Position numbers and translations under genes: made by a program
Assembly (NCBI GenBank): GCA_964019695.1
Contig: OZ026517.1
Span: forward strand, 77,541,252 to 77,605,251
DNA from: Loripinus fragilis
Lineage: Eukaryota; Mollusca; Bivalvia; Lucinida; Lucinidae
Direction of reading: 5' to 3'
Length of the DNA: 64,000 nt
The notes under the pieces: generated by a model
Told to the model about the DNA's origin: nothing
Seen by the model: the letters and a program-made list of their open reading frames with translations, nothing else
The model's database searches: none
Part shown: positions 21,009-32,979 of the stretch, piece after piece
How the letters are laid out: every line of letters begins with the position of its first letter
Numbering within the stretch: position 1 is the stretch's first letter

Positions 21009-22850
21009 AGCTCACCTGAGCCGAAGGCTCTCGGTGAGCTTATAGTATGGGACTCGAGCGGGCGTCCGTCCTTGCATCCTTCCATCCACACTTTCAAACA
21101 TGAATATCTATGAGACCAGCTGGCCTATCAAGATCAAATTTCATCTGGAGCATCATTGGGGTGGTGGATTGACTGCATTAGGTTTTGGGCAAGATTGGAT
21201 CAGAACCCTGGTGTCCATTGCAACCGATAGCTCCCATAGGGTTATAATAGGTAAAATCTTGTGACCACTATAGCTCCTTCATTTTTTATTGGTTCTTCTT
21301 TATTCTTGCAGATAACAAGGACAACCATAAAATCTCGAATGGCTTCGAAATTTGGCAAGATCGGACCGGGAACTGAGGAGCTAGCTGCCCATTAACGTTG
21401 GAAAAAATCCCCATAGACTTATAATGGGAGATATGTTGTGACCACCCTAGTGCCTACATTTTTGGATGAATCTTCTTCATTCTTTCAGGTTACAAGAACA
21501 ACTATAAAAGCTTGAATGAGTTTGGATTCCGTCATCCCATCACTGACTTCTGAGTTAGTTGCCCTTGAGCGTTTAAAAAATTAATCAATAGTCTTGTGAC
21601 CACTCTAGCGCCCTTATTTTTAATCCGGTCTTCCTCATTCTAACAGCTAAAAAGGACAACCACAAAATCTTGAATGGGTTCTAAATTCGCCAAGATTGGA
21701 CCTCAGGCTGCGGAGTTAGCTGCCATTGAGCGTCAGGAAAAATTTCAATAGACTTATAATGAGAGAAATATTGTGACCACTCTAGTGTCTTCATTTTTTG
21801 ATGAATCTTCTTTGTTCTTACTGTTTACAAGGACAACCATAAAAGCTTGAACAGGTTTAAATTTTGTCAAGATTCTATCACCGACTACTGAGTTAGCTGC
21901 ACTTGAGCTTCTGAAAAATCAATGAATAATTTTGGGACAACTCTAGTGCCTTCTTTTTGATTGGATCTTCTTAATTCTTGCAGATTACAAGGACAACCAT
22001 AAAATCACGGATAGGTTTGAAATTCTGCCAGGTCAGACCTCCGGCTGCAGAGTTAGTTGTCCTTGAGCATCAGGAAAAAATTACTTAAGACTTATAATGG
22101 GAGAAATGTTGTGACCACTCTAAAGCCTTCATTTTTTGATGGATCTTCTTCATTTTTGCAGGTAATAAGGACACCCTTAAAAGCTTGAATGAGTTTGAAT
22201 TATAGCCAGATCCCATCACCTATTTTGAAAAAGGCAGCCCTTGAGCGTCTTAGAAATTGATGGATAATGTTGTGATCACTCTAACATTTTCCGATTGTAT
22301 TTTCTTCATTCTTGCAAGTAACAAGGACAACCATAAAGATTGAATGAGTTTAATTTTCGGCTACACCTGACCACCAACTACACAGTTAGCTTCCTTTGAG
22401 CATCTAAAATATAGCTGTATAATGTGATGACTTTATCACCTTTCATTTTTCATTTGATGATCTTCATTCTTGCAGGTAACTAGGACATACATAAAAGCAT
22501 GGATGAGTTTGGATTTCTGTTAGATTACATCACTAGCTACAGAGTAAAGTGCCGTTGAGCATCTGAAAAATATAGTTTCACCAAGTTTCCTCTGCAGTTT
22601 TAATTCAGATCTTTTTAGTACTTGCAGATAACCAGGACTGTAATAATATCTTTGAGTGTTTGAATTTATTCCTGATGACTGTTCCAAGTTCAGAGTTACC
22701 TGCCATTGAGCATCATAAATTATGATCTTTCCAAACATTATGCTGGCTCCCTGGTGAGCGATCTTTGCCCATTGGGCTACTTTTTTTATTTCCTGACAAC
22801 ATTTGGCTGTAGCAGACAACTCCATCCATTTAGAAATCCAAATATTGTTC
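21009..22850 (-). mobile_element. Hairpin-ended tandem element (Helitron/HINE-like), copy 1
   Basis: The left edge, read on the minus strand, is a perfect 8-bp plus 5-bp stem (agctcacc/ggtgagct and gagcc/ggctc) ending CTAA. This matches the hairpin plus CTRR that closes Helitron 3' ends. Next comes 'gggactcgag' with a 'cgtccgtcc' patch, then about nine units of ~170 bp with 'aggacaaccataaaa', 'cttgaatgggttt', 'gagttagctgcccttgagc', 'agacttataatgggag' and 'gtgaccactctagtgcc'. The same element lies inverted at 61145-62366. No Rep/helicase coding sequence, so non-autonomous. Confidence 0.65.
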
Positions 22851-23310
22851 TGCTTTGACCATCCCCATTTCGATTGAGATGGTACTGTTCATTAACAGTT
22901 GATTGTTACCATAACATGTCCTGCATGGAAAACTGCTACCTTACTTTGCTTTTTTGAGTAGCTTGTGTTGGTTGATAGCATCTTGAGCGTTTTGTTTTCA
23001 AGCAAATAATAAATCAAAGCGCTTCATCCATCTTGCAAGTGGTGCTTGACTAATAGTACATAAAAACAACAATCTTTTCTTATGTATCCATTTCCGACAG
23101 TGATATTGTGTCTGCAGTAATACTGAGGCATGAAAAACTTCTGTGGTTTCTTCATCGACCTTCCATGCCTACCGTGCTGATTTCTTGTCATTGTCAACAG
23201 ATGCAGAAACCGTATCACACCCAATAATTTAACCCATGTAGAAAAGGTAATGGCCTTGCACGAGGACAAAGTGATATATCTGTGCGTTGGTTTGAGCAAA
23301 AACAAATTAC
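22851..23310. other. No gene recognised
   Basis: Degrading sequence after the tandem element. Minus-strand frames at 22520-22825 and 23024-23338 show no family motifs. Confidence 0.4.
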
Positions 23311-23545
23311 TGACCGTTCCAAAGTGCTTCTTTGTCAAACCTTTTTGTTATTTATGTTTCGAGTCTGTCATGCTGTCTTGTCTGTTCATTGTAGCATTGT
23401 GGTCACCTGATGGGAAAGGGTTGGCCACATGGCTCACTTGTACGTGTTGTTTTCTTGTGTTTTTGTCACTTTCCCATGTGGTGTCCTAGGGCAGGTGTGG
23501 TACTTGATGTATTGATTCCTGATCTTTTCCTTCTTCTTACTTACA
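23311..23545 (+). mobile_element. Penelope-type element terminus (family B), solo
   Basis: Colinear with 19062-19312: 'tgaccgttccaaa', 'cttgtctgttcattg'-type region, 'gtggtcacctgatgggaaag', 'tcactttcccat', 'ggcaggtgtggtacttg', 'attcctgatctttt' and 'cttacttac'. No RT sequence attached. Confidence 0.7.
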
Positions 23546-24431
23546 TATATCATGAGTCGACATCGGTATGGGAAATAACAATCATTAGAGTTGGGCTTAC
23601 TGTCAAAGAGGCATGCTTTATGTGGACAAACACATGAGTGTCAGCATCATCTGATTGCATGGAGCTAACATACCCCTATTGTAAACTTCAAACAATCCCA
23701 TCTCCTTTTGTGACTATTATCTGTGCGTTGGTTTGAGCAAGTATGATTTTAACTGCTGGAAATTTCAGCTTTTGCTGTCATCACAGCTTAGAAAGTTGTT
23801 CCATGATTTAGGAGGTCTGATGTTACTAGCTTTTTTTGTGAAATCCGGTTCTTCTTTTCTGCCATGTCTCACTTTTCAAACTATATTGGTGATTTATATC
23901 AAATACAACATTATATCTGGCGTATTTCCAAGCAAAATACTCAGTATGAGGTACAATCACATCAGTGGCAAAACCATCAGACCTTTTACTGCTCTGGACT
24001 TTTTTGCTTAATCATACATTGATCAGGACTGTGTCATCCATTATCACAGTGTCTGCATTTGGTCGTTCATATTTTGTATTTGTACCTTGCTCAAGAATGA
24101 CAAGCAGCTGTGACTTAACTGCTGAGTGAAGCATACCTTTTTGTGTTAAGGATGGAGGAGTTTTTACTTTCATGTTGGAAAAAGGCCGGCAAGTCACCTT
24201 TTTGGCTTTGACATTAGATAAATAATATCGAAAATAATCTTCAGTCATCCTTTAAACTGTCAAGCTAATTCTTAGCTGACGATTGGTTGGATTTAGCTTT
24301 TAGCCTGAAAAGGGGAAGCATATTCTTTTTTATACTGGCTCATTTATCAAAGAAGGCGTCTGAGTATCTGCCATGTCCTTTACTTCTAACCAATGGGAGC
24401 TAACTGCTCATGGTTTCCTGGTCATATATAT
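23546..24431. other. No gene recognised
   Basis: Opposite-strand open frames (23733-24011 plus, 24012-24248 minus) are short and lack motifs or splice context. The phrase 'ctgtgcgttggtttgagcaa' occurs twice, at 23280 and 23721, so part of this stretch is a local duplication. Confidence 0.4.
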
Positions 24432-24676
24432 ATATGAGCTGTGACATGAGATTTCCAACAATGTGGTATGTGCGACCAGCAAAGGCTTAGACCAGCCTGC
24501 GCATACGCGCAGTCTGATCAGAGCCTTTGCTAGTCGCTCGAACATTCTACGACTTTTTAGCTACTGACTGAACAGCATTTGGAGTTTCTAAGCTTAAAAG
24601 GAGGCTGCACAGGCTCGTCTGAATCTACACTTGTGAATTTAGCACATTGTTGGAAATCACATGTCATGGCTCATAT
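24432..24676. mobile_element. MITE with ~33-bp terminal inverted repeats
   Basis: The left end 'atatgagctgtgacatgaga' plus 'tttccaacaatgtg' (24432-24465) is inverted at 24643-24676 ('cacattgttggaaatca' then 'catgtcatggctcatat'), with about four mismatches. The interior is itself a hairpin ('gcgaccagcaaaggct' against 'agcctttgctagtcgc', loop with 'tgcgcatacgcgca'). It is 245 bp with no coding sequence. The superfamily is not determined. Confidence 0.8.
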
Positions 24677-24759
24677 TCACTTACTTTTTAATTAATACAA
24701 CTGTCCACTACTTCTTTTGTATAAAGTGCGTACATGACAATTGGCTCCTCTTTGAAGGG

Positions 24760-25135
24760 TTTCACTTAACTGCTAGAACCTCAAAGATAAACAGATCCCC
24801 ACCTCTACCAAGTATTATAAATACAGCTTCTTCTCTAGAACAATCAAACACTGGAATGCCCTCCCAACCGGCACTGTCTTGTTTCCAACTGTGGCACAGT
24901 TTCCTGTTTAGCCACCAGGTGTACGCATCCCTCTTAATCACAATATTCTGTTTTTATCTTTTAACTAAACTAACTCTCTTTTCGCACTGTACAAACTCAT
25001 ATGACCCACTTTGCTTATATTTTATATAAGCTAGCCCCATTTATCACTTGGTAACCCGAATACCGGTCTGAATTCCTCCTAGGAGGTTAAGAAGTATTGA
25101 CAGAAAGAGATAGAAAGAAAGAAAGCTTTATATTT
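24760..25135 (+). pseudogene. 3' remnant of a non-LTR retrotransposon (LINE)
   Basis: With frameshifts the plus strand reads YKYSFFSRTIKHWNALPTG followed by TVLFPTVAQF. This matches the conserved C-terminal 'SFFPRTIxxWNxLP' region of CR1/jockey/RTE-type reverse transcriptases. A purine-rich tail (agaaagagatagaaagaaagaaag) follows at about 25100-25125, as in a LINE 3' end. Only the last part of the element is present. Confidence 0.55.
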
Positions 25136-25387
25136 ATCTTCAGTTAGGCCAATAGTATCTCTGTAACCTTTTATAACTGCAATATTTTGCTTGTGGGATT
25201 GGTCTATGGCAATCATTGAGAATGCTTTATCAATTGTTCGAACGACAAAATGATCTCTGTGTATACATTAGAGTGCATGTGTTCCAGGGTAAGCTTGTCG
25301 CGATGATTGATTGGTAACCATCAAGCTAAATGAATATGATCTAGAGCAAAAAAATAGGGATGAGTTCTGAAATTACTTCTTTATCCA

Positions 25388-25712
25388 CCTAAAAGAGAGT
25401 ATGGCTAGAAAATGCCACAATCACAGACCACATACCAACTTATGGCATCATAAGGAACAGACACAGAATTCTGACAGCCACAGGACATCAAGAGCACAAT
25501 ACAAGTAAAAAGCCAGATCTCTTTTTCTCATCCAGATTACTGAAAGACTAGAAAGGACGCTAATTTCTACATTACAAAACAAGAAAAAAATCCAAACAAA
25601 CAAACGGAGCAAAATGGACAAACAAATACAGAACAACCACCTAAACGGAACAGCAGCTGAAGCCACTAGGGGTCACTTAAATATATTTTGGGCCTATTCT
25701 ACGCCATAGAAA
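25388..25712 (-). mobile_element. Diverged Penelope-type terminus (family A-like), solo
   Basis: It follows the order of 14711-15060 with many substitutions: 'aaatgccacaatcacagacc', 'atggcatcataaggaaca', 'aggacatcaagagcac', 'ggaacagcagctgaagccac' and 'aggggtcacttaaat'. It is an older copy than those at 3291 and 14711. Confidence 0.6.
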
Positions 25713-25720
25713 ACCATTAT

Positions 25721-26540
25721 CAGTTAACAAGCTTTGTCTCTAATAGGACCAGCAGTTCTTCTCATGGAAATAAAAACACACTGTCAAAAACTGCTTAAAA
25801 CAGAAAAAAACAGCCTAAATTGGTATTTGAATAAAATAAGAGTATATGAATATTCATGAATATATTCTATTAATGAGCTGATGTGCACATATTGATAAAT
25901 ATAGTTTGGCAGCAACGTTTAAGACTCTTTATGTATCACTTTTGACAATCTGCATTAGCCACAAGTTGTGATATTACTCTTGATAATTTGTAAGATTTTT
26001 TACCAATTTGGGGGCAAAAATTAATAATTCATTAATATGCACCATATCACACCAGTATCAGAACTTTAAGATCATTCCTCGTACTATACGATCTTAACAT
26101 ATTCAATAACACCGATCTTAAGTGAGCTTAGTTAACAAGCTTTGTCTTTAATAGGACCAACAATCTTCTCATGGAAATAAAAACACACTGTCAAAAACTG
26201 CTTAAAACAGAAAAGACAGCCAAAGTTGGTATTTGAGTATAAAATAAAAGTATATGAATATTCATAAATATATTTCATTAATGAGCTGATGTGCACATAT
26301 TGATAAATATAGTTTGGCAGCAACGTTTAAGACTCTTTCTGTATCACTTTTGACAATCTGCATTAGCCACAGTTTGTGATATTACTCATGATTAATTTGT
26401 AAGATTTTTACCGATTTTGGAGCAAAAATGAATAACTCATTAATATGCACCATATCACACCAGGATCAGAACTTTAAGATCATCCCTCGAACTATACGAT
26501 CGTAACACATTCAATAACACCGATCTTAAAGTTCTGATCC
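25721..26540. repeat. ~410-bp direct tandem duplication
   Basis: Two copies (about 25721-26110 and 26131-26535) share 'gttaacaagctttgtct', 'acacactgtcaaaaactgct', 'tgatgtgcacatattgataa', 'ggcagcaacgtttaagactc', 'tatcacaccag' and 'gatcagaactttaagatcat' with few differences. The second ends in an inverted echo of the last words ('cgatcttaaagttctgatcc'). Confidence 0.85.
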
Positions 26541-27789
26541 TGGTTTGATATCTATGTAACCTGTGATGCAACATGCCTGAAAATTGTACTACATAATAAT
26601 TCTTTGTCTATACACTGCTCTGACATGTTTTATGGTACTTGAAGGAGCAACCGGAAATATATCCAAAAACAGTCATGCCCTCAATGCACTGACCTATCAA
26701 GCAGAGACTGTGCATGTTAGAGACGCCACTATTTCAACAAGTGCCGTCTCAGCATTTCGTTTTTTTATGGCTGCTCAATGATTATCCGTAAGCCATTATG
26801 TTCTGAAGATATGGCTAACTTTCTATATGATTTGAGTGTATGGCTATGCAACTGTCAACTTTAATCAAAATTTTAACCACTTGAAGTTTTGACTGGCCCT
26901 TACTACCGTAGCAACAGCTGTATTAAAGGTAAAAATTGTTTTAGATAAACGAAGATGAACTGACTTTTGTCTGCAGCAATTATGAATTATCTGTATCGTC
27001 AGAGACTGATAGTAACCCACATAAGAAAATCAAAACGAGTCTGCAAATTAGGTCAATATTCGGAGGTACAAAAATTTGCATGTGTATATCAAAAAATAAA
27101 ACCCAATTAATTGTCAAAATGTGCACTATATCGTAAAATGATGCAATATGGGATTAAATTGAGCACAAAGCATCCATCTGAAACCAATAACAATTTGGAA
27201 AGTCTTATTTAAAATCAGTCATATTTTCGGTAAAAGTATAACTTTTTTTCAATATTCCAATTAAGATTGAGATATTTTGAAATCAAAATAGTATTGGTCT
27301 TAAATATTTTGCTGGAATTTGGTTCGGCCTGTTTTAGTCAAAATTAATAGACAAAAATAGAATATTCTCGGAAATGTAAATTCCGCAATATATTCAAAAT
27401 GACGTAGCTGTCAATTTCAATGACGTCATAAGAATTCCGCATTGTGCTTTAAATATTGAATCGACTTAACCTGTCGCCATTCTACCATTTGAATGGACAT
27501 TACAAGTAACAAAAAGTAAAAAGACAATTGAATGCAGTTTTACTTTGTAGTTTTAAAGATGCTGAGCTTGAAAGATTGAGATTCAAATATTATCATTATC
27601 CTATAATATGAAAAAAAGCCAGTAGTATGGAGTGGACCATAATTATTAATCGAAACAGTACAGCGAGAAAATATTAGCATCATTATAAAGGTAAAAACTA
27701 GATCTTTTCAATGGTGCTTAGTATGCCTCTCAAAAATGTCGTTGAACAAAACTACAAGTTAACGATCAGAACTTTTAGATCTTCCCTCG
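26541..27789. other. Intronic sequence, no gene recognised
   Basis: AT-rich sequence. Near 27768 the word 'gatcagaacttttagatctt' with 'ccctcgta' repeats the edge of the preceding duplication. 'ctaccgtagcaac' at ~26900 resembles the X-box-like word of the foldback family at 55-59 kb. No coding potential. Confidence 0.4.
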
Positions 27790-28080
27790 TATGTAAATCA
27801 GTTAATTTGCATATTTGAACTTTATGCCAAAGGGGAATGATTTAGCTTTCATTTGATACCAAGTTTGTTGTTCTATGATGAACGGAAACCGAGATATGAT
27901 CAATTTACTACATACATCCTCGTGAGAAGTGTCGGTCATTTTGTTTTTTGGCGGCCATCTTGAAAATGGCCGAATTTGAAGTGGCCAGGAATCGTTTTTG
28001 AATGTGTGTCATGTCAAGAAATTATGTTGTAAATTCCATGATTGTATCATCAAGTGAAGTATTTCCCTAAAGTTGCTCAC
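27790..28080. repeat. Right arm of the ~290-bp inverted repeat (partner 20030-20320)
   Basis: Inverted relative to the left arm. Shared words include 'atcagttaatttgcata', 'gtcggtcattttgttttttg', 'ggccatcttgaaaatggcc', 'aggaatcgttttt' and 'ttgtatcatcaagtgaag'. The arms bracket about 7.5 kb. Confidence 0.75.
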
Positions 28081-28149
28081 TAAGCAGCTACACTATATAA
28101 AGTTTTGCAACAAAGTTTGAAATTTGAAATCCTGGACTCAAGGACTGAA

Positions 28150-28860
28150 TCGGAGGCATATCCATGCCCAACCAATTCTTAAAGTCCTTATATCTTAGAA
28201 AACATTCAGATTCCTACCCCTAAACTATATATATTCTTGTTTCTTATGATATGAAACACTCAATAACACCAACCGGGAAGTTCCCTGGTGCGTGCTCAGG
28301 CCTGCTCCACCCCCTTCACTTCATAAAAGGCTTAAGACCTCGGAAACAGTTCAGATCCCCACCCCTTCACCATATATGATGATATTCCTTATGATAAGAT
28401 AAATTTAATAACACTTAAAAGGATGTCCTCCAGAGGTGTGCCAGGGCATACCCCACCCCTTCACTTCATGAAAGGGTTTATATCTCAGAAACCCTTCAGA
28501 TCCCCACCCCTTAGCCATATATAATGACATTCCTTATGATAAGACTTGCGGGGACATGCCCCACCCCCTTCACTTCATGAAAAAGCTTTTATTTCGGGAA
28601 AACTATTCAGATCCCCACCCTAAACCATATATAACGTTATTCCTTATAATAAGAGCATTCAATAACACTGACCAGGATGTCACACGAGAGTGAGTCTGGC
28701 CATGCCCTAACCCCTTAACTTCATAAAAAGCTTATTATCTCGGAACGCTTTCAGCTCCCCACCCCTTAACCATATATAATCATGCTCCTTGTTATAAGAC
28801 ACATTCAATTACATGACTAGGATGTCACCCAGGGGATGTGCGGGAAATTGAGGGCTGGTT
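28150..28860. repeat. ~140-bp tandem array ('cagatccccacccctt')
   Basis: About five units with 'ctcggaaacagttcagatcc', 'ccaccccttcaccatatat', 'attccttatgataaga', 'aataacactgaccaggatgt' and 'ccccttcacttcat'. Spacing is 110-148 bp because one unit carries a deletion. No coding sequence. Confidence 0.75.
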
Positions 28861-28926
28861 TGGGAGACTTTATGTTCGGTAGATTATAATCATATCTTGT
28901 TATAACGTATTTTTCTTTAGAAAAAA

Positions 28927-30069
28927 GGGTATATTAATTCTGTACCAATTAAAGTCTTCCTGAACAATAATGTATTTTCTTGTAATTTTTTATGCATCTT
29001 CTCCTTAACCGCTTGATATCGCACCTTCAAACTTTGCAGGTGCATAGATCACAATGATGTAGAGGGTACAAGGCAATATTTTGTGTGACCTTGTGTCAAG
29101 GTCAAAGGTCAAATAAGGCCATCCTTAAAAATATATTTGTTTGCCATGTTCCTACACATCAATTTCAGTTTGGGTAGGTAGGTAGGTAGGTCTTTTTTTT
29201 AGAAATACAGCATAATTTTATGACCTCTTCTTGCGCTCGCTTTTAGAGGCCTACAAATGATGTAAATAAGGTCAGAATGCATATAATAACAATCTCTGTA
29301 ACAGTTTCTTTAATTTAAATACAGCTTTTTAATGATTTTAAAGAAAGGGTTGTTAACAGAATTAGAGAAAAAAAAATAAAAAAAAGAAGATTACAGAAAG
29401 GCAATAATTTTTTTGGGGTAGGGCCTGTTTTGGGTGGATAGGTAGGAGCACAGCAAACCAACATTTTTTTTAAGGTCCGCCTAATATATTTTCTTGTAAA
29501 TGCATCTCCTCCTTAACCGTTTGACGTAGCAACTTTAAACTTTACATGTGCATAGTTCACATAATGTAAAGGGTACTTGGTAACATTTCCTGTGACCTTG
29601 ACCCAAGGTCAAGGGTCAAATGTATTTTCTTGTAAATGCATCTTCTCCCAAACCGTTGGACATAGCAACTTCAAACTTTGCAAGTGCATAGGTCACATGA
29701 TGTAGAGGGTACTGTGCAACCTTTTTGTGACCTTGACTTGACCCCAAGGTCAAGGTGATTGGTCAAATAATGTATTTTCTTGTAAATGCATCTCCAAAAC
29801 TGTTGGACTTAGCCACTTCAAACTTTGCGGATACACAGGTCTCATGATGTACCGGTCAAACTTGTGTGTGACCTTAGGTCAAGGTCAACGTAATTTCTTG
29901 TAAATTCATCTCCTAAACCGTTGGGCACAGCAAGTCAAAACTTTGCAGTTGCATAGGTCTTACGATGTAGAGGGTACTGGGTATGGTTTTGTGTGACCTT
30001 GGCACCAAGGTCAAGGTCAACGGTTAAAAAGCGGGCATTTGCAACAGTGTACCATCGACTGCAGTCTAG
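28927..30069 (+). mobile_element. Helitron/pearl-like element with ~150-bp tandem core, copy 2
   Basis: Same start ('gggtatattaattc') and end ('accatcgactgcagtctag') as 3136-5001, with a core of the same ~150-bp units. The end lacks the small MITE found in copy 1, so it serves as the empty-site reference. A separate MITE is inserted at 29117-29481. Confidence 0.65.
29117..29481. mobile_element. MITE with TAA target-site duplication (PIF/Harbinger-like)
   Basis: 365 bp, flanked by TAA at 29114-29116 and 29482-29484. It starts 'ggccatccttaaaaatatat' and ends with the inverted 'aaggtccgcc'. Inverted similarity runs about 45 bp inward ('gtttgccatgttcctac' against 'gtaggagcacagcaaac'). The interior has (GGTA)n and T/A runs. 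A 3-bp TWA duplication is typical of PIF/Harbinger elements; the superfamily is inference. Confidence 0.75.
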
Positions 30070-30735
30070 TTAAATCCTGGCATTCTAATCCATTAGGATT
30101 CATATTTATATGCTCTCATCATTTTGGACAACTGGGCCTTCCTATCACTTTACAATGCAAATCTTATGGACTTATTACACACATATTAGGCGATACGCCT
30201 AGTGTGACATTACAACAGTATAAAAATCAACTTTTCTATTACATTGTATTAATATTTACATTTGCCGCTTTCTTCCTTAGATGAACATTTATCGAGCAAC
30301 TGACTTCATTTGTCGATGAAGAGATTTGCAAACGTCTTCATTTGCTAGTGAAGAGATTTGCCCACATAAAATATAAAGTGTAAATATAAGAATTGAAATT
30401 TTATTTTTCAACTGTCATTATGTGATGAAGACAACGGGTGGCCCAAATTTTACCGATTAGCGATTTCAGAGGTAACCCATTTAGACCCTCATTTGTTTTG
30501 CAATTCATTTCTAATAAAAAAAGTATTAATTCTGTTTTTGGATGGAAGTTACCATAACACTTATAATCAAGAAAGAATATGATAATACTTTACACTTAAC
30601 ATATTAAGCCTGTATCCACTTTCAAATTGTAACACCTTTTTTCCAATAAAGCGGCATATACCCACTGTACAGTTTGCTAGGGGTCCGAATAAACTTTAAT
30701 ACCCAATACTTGTTGCGAATATGCTATAACCCTAC
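30070..30735. other. Intronic sequence, no gene recognised
   Basis: No repeats matched inside the window. The plus frame at 30039-30284 begins inside the previous element and has no domain. Confidence 0.4.
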
Positions 30736-31020
30736 TGAAAATAGCGAATGGAATTCCACTGGAATCCAGTGAAACTCCACTAGAATTCCAGTCGAATTCA
30801 GTGGAATAAAAAGCACTTTTTTCCTCTTGAAAAGGGCTATTCTAATGGGATTTCCAGTGGATTCCAGTGGAATTTCAACTTGATTCCAGTGAATTCCACT
30901 AGAATTCCAGTGATTCTACTTTTTCCACTGGAAAAAGGTAAATTCCAGTTGATTCCAGTGGAATTTCCATTTGATTCCAGTGGATTCCAATGGAAATTTT
31001 AGTCAATTCCAGTGTTAAGG
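30736..31020. repeat. Short palindromic repeat based on 'ccagtggaattcca'
   Basis: Imperfect 10-17-bp iterations of 'attccagtggaa', 'gattccagtggaattt' and 'ccactagaattccag', many reading as their own reverse complement through 'tggaattcca'. A second block occurs at 32155-32310. No coding sequence. Confidence 0.8.
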
Positions 31021-31349
31021 GTGTTCAAAAGAAGTCTCAATGAGACGGTTCTTTTGAGTATCTACAACTACCTAGTTTAGCTACAATGTACCTACAACAT
31101 ATGTTTTGGTTGAAAAACAAGAAAAATAATTTGCAATTCTGCACATTATCTGTTGACAATGCCCTCTTTTATTAGCCAGGGCCCATCCTAAGGTGACACT
31201 TATATTTGATGAGCCCCTTAAATAATTCTTCTCTGCGCCAGCAAGTGTGTTGTTGGATCTCTAACCTAATAATGTCCACCTCCCCAACAGCATATTGTTG
31301 GGCCCCTAAAATAAATTCCCCTCTCCATCTTAGGCCCTTAAGTAAATTC

Positions 31350-31352
31350 TGA

Positions 31353-31383
<31 letters not shown>

Positions 31384-31384
31384 G
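31350..31384. repeat. Poly-C followed by (CA)n
   Basis: A run of about 18 C followed by about seven CA dinucleotides. The Gly-rich minus open frame over it is an artefact. Confidence 0.95.
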
Positions 31385-32154
31385 CGTTGCTCTTGGTCCC
31401 AGTCATGCCCTTAAATTCCATATCAAAACTCTTTACCATATGTTAAGAGAGCATATGAGTACCTTGATAGCATACGCTTTAATTGAAATGAAATAACACA
31501 CATACCTTTTTGCTGTTATGCTAAAAAAGTATTGCGTACTCCACCTACAACGCTTGTAATGACAACAACCATTTCAGTTCATTTGTTGCTGGCATTTGGC
31601 GATCTTGACTGTCTAGAACAATTGAAACCTGCATATTCTGATTATTTTTTGTAATAAGGATAAAATAAAATGCATTGTGGCAAAACATTACCAAATAATT
31701 AAAATTATTCTTGTGGTTGTCAAAGAGCATGCTTCTGAGTATGTTGTCTGCTTTTTGTTCTATTATGTTCCTTGAACTCCCCGGCATTTTCGTCTAAGTA
31801 CCCTACCCCTAACCTACCCTACCCACTTACAGAGAACAGCAAAGTACCTCAACAAAAGTACTGACTGAATGACCAGCTATAATTCAATGACACCTTGGGC
31901 TAGCTTTACATCTTTGCCCAGTCTTATCAGAGTCTTCACTGGCCGTATGTTGTACAATAAGCTATGACCTTAAACAACACATGAGTGCACAGACTGATGT
32001 TACTCACTGTATGCTCAGCCTGGACTTAGTCTAAGCCAGATACACAGCCTTGTTTGTTGGTTTTGTCATGTCTTTGCTCAAAATTCTAGTGAAAAAAAGT
32101 CAGTAAAATATTCCAGTGGGGAAAAATCCAGTGTAAAAAAAACTTGTGAAGTCA
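31385..32154. other. Intronic sequence, no gene recognised
   Basis: Nothing recognisable. The 80-codon minus frame at 31545-31787 shows no motif or codon pattern that would support a gene. Confidence 0.4.
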
Positions 32155-32310
32155 TGATTCCAGAGGAATTCGACAAGAATTCCAGTGGATTTTTTTCACC
32201 ATGATGATAAATGATTCCACTGGAATCCAGTGGAATTTAATCTATTCCAGTGGAATTCAAATGGAATATTTTATTGCTCTGAAATCCAGTGGAATTCTAC
32301 TAGGCATTTT
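32155..32310. repeat. Second block of the 'ccagtggaattcca' repeat
   Basis: Same short words as 30736-31020 ('attccactggaatccagt', 'attccagtggaattc'), interleaved with AT-rich sequence. Two overlapping plus frames here are repeat-derived. Confidence 0.75.
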
Positions 32311-32979
32311 CTATGGGGAATGGCCACAGAATTTTGTAGCACTAAGTATATTTTGTCTGCAGCGGAAGCTTCAGAAGCCATGTTTGAAAATCAACCCATT
32401 TTCATGCAATAGGTTGTAACGTTCTGTCAGAGACAAAGTCCATCATTGTCATATTTCTACCATATTTCCAGTGTCCGGTATATAGGTATATATTTAACTC
32501 ATGGAAATCATTAAAGTAAAACATTTTGATAAAACGATTTAGGTTGCATGTACAGATACAAACTCAATCTTTCCAAATATATAAACACTGAATTTAATGA
32601 ATTTCACTGGTTTTAATAAATCTAAAGTTCTATGAATTTAGAAATGCCCCTCATATATCATAATTTGTGACTTTTTTATCTGTGACCCTTTAGAGTATAT
32701 AATGGACACTCAAATCCCCCTTGTATCAATTTATATGGGAATATCCAGGAGTATCAAAGAGTTAAAATTAAATCCGTTACTCCCAAACCCCACTCTGTGT
32801 GAAAATGCTTCAGACAATCTAGCAGATATTTAAAAGTAATTATATTATATTTAATTTAATTTTTTTAATGGGTCATTCCGACTTTGTTGCGTGCAAACAA
32901 CAAATGCGCAGAGCAGATTGGCCCTCCTGGGCATTCTGATTAGCACCTTTGTTATTCACTCTCTGAAGTTCCAATATTC

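Noticed and set aside
24661..25029. 122-codon hydrophobic frame as a membrane protein
   Set aside because: A different frame in the same stretch matches the C-terminal region of LINE reverse transcriptases, followed by a LINE-like purine tail.
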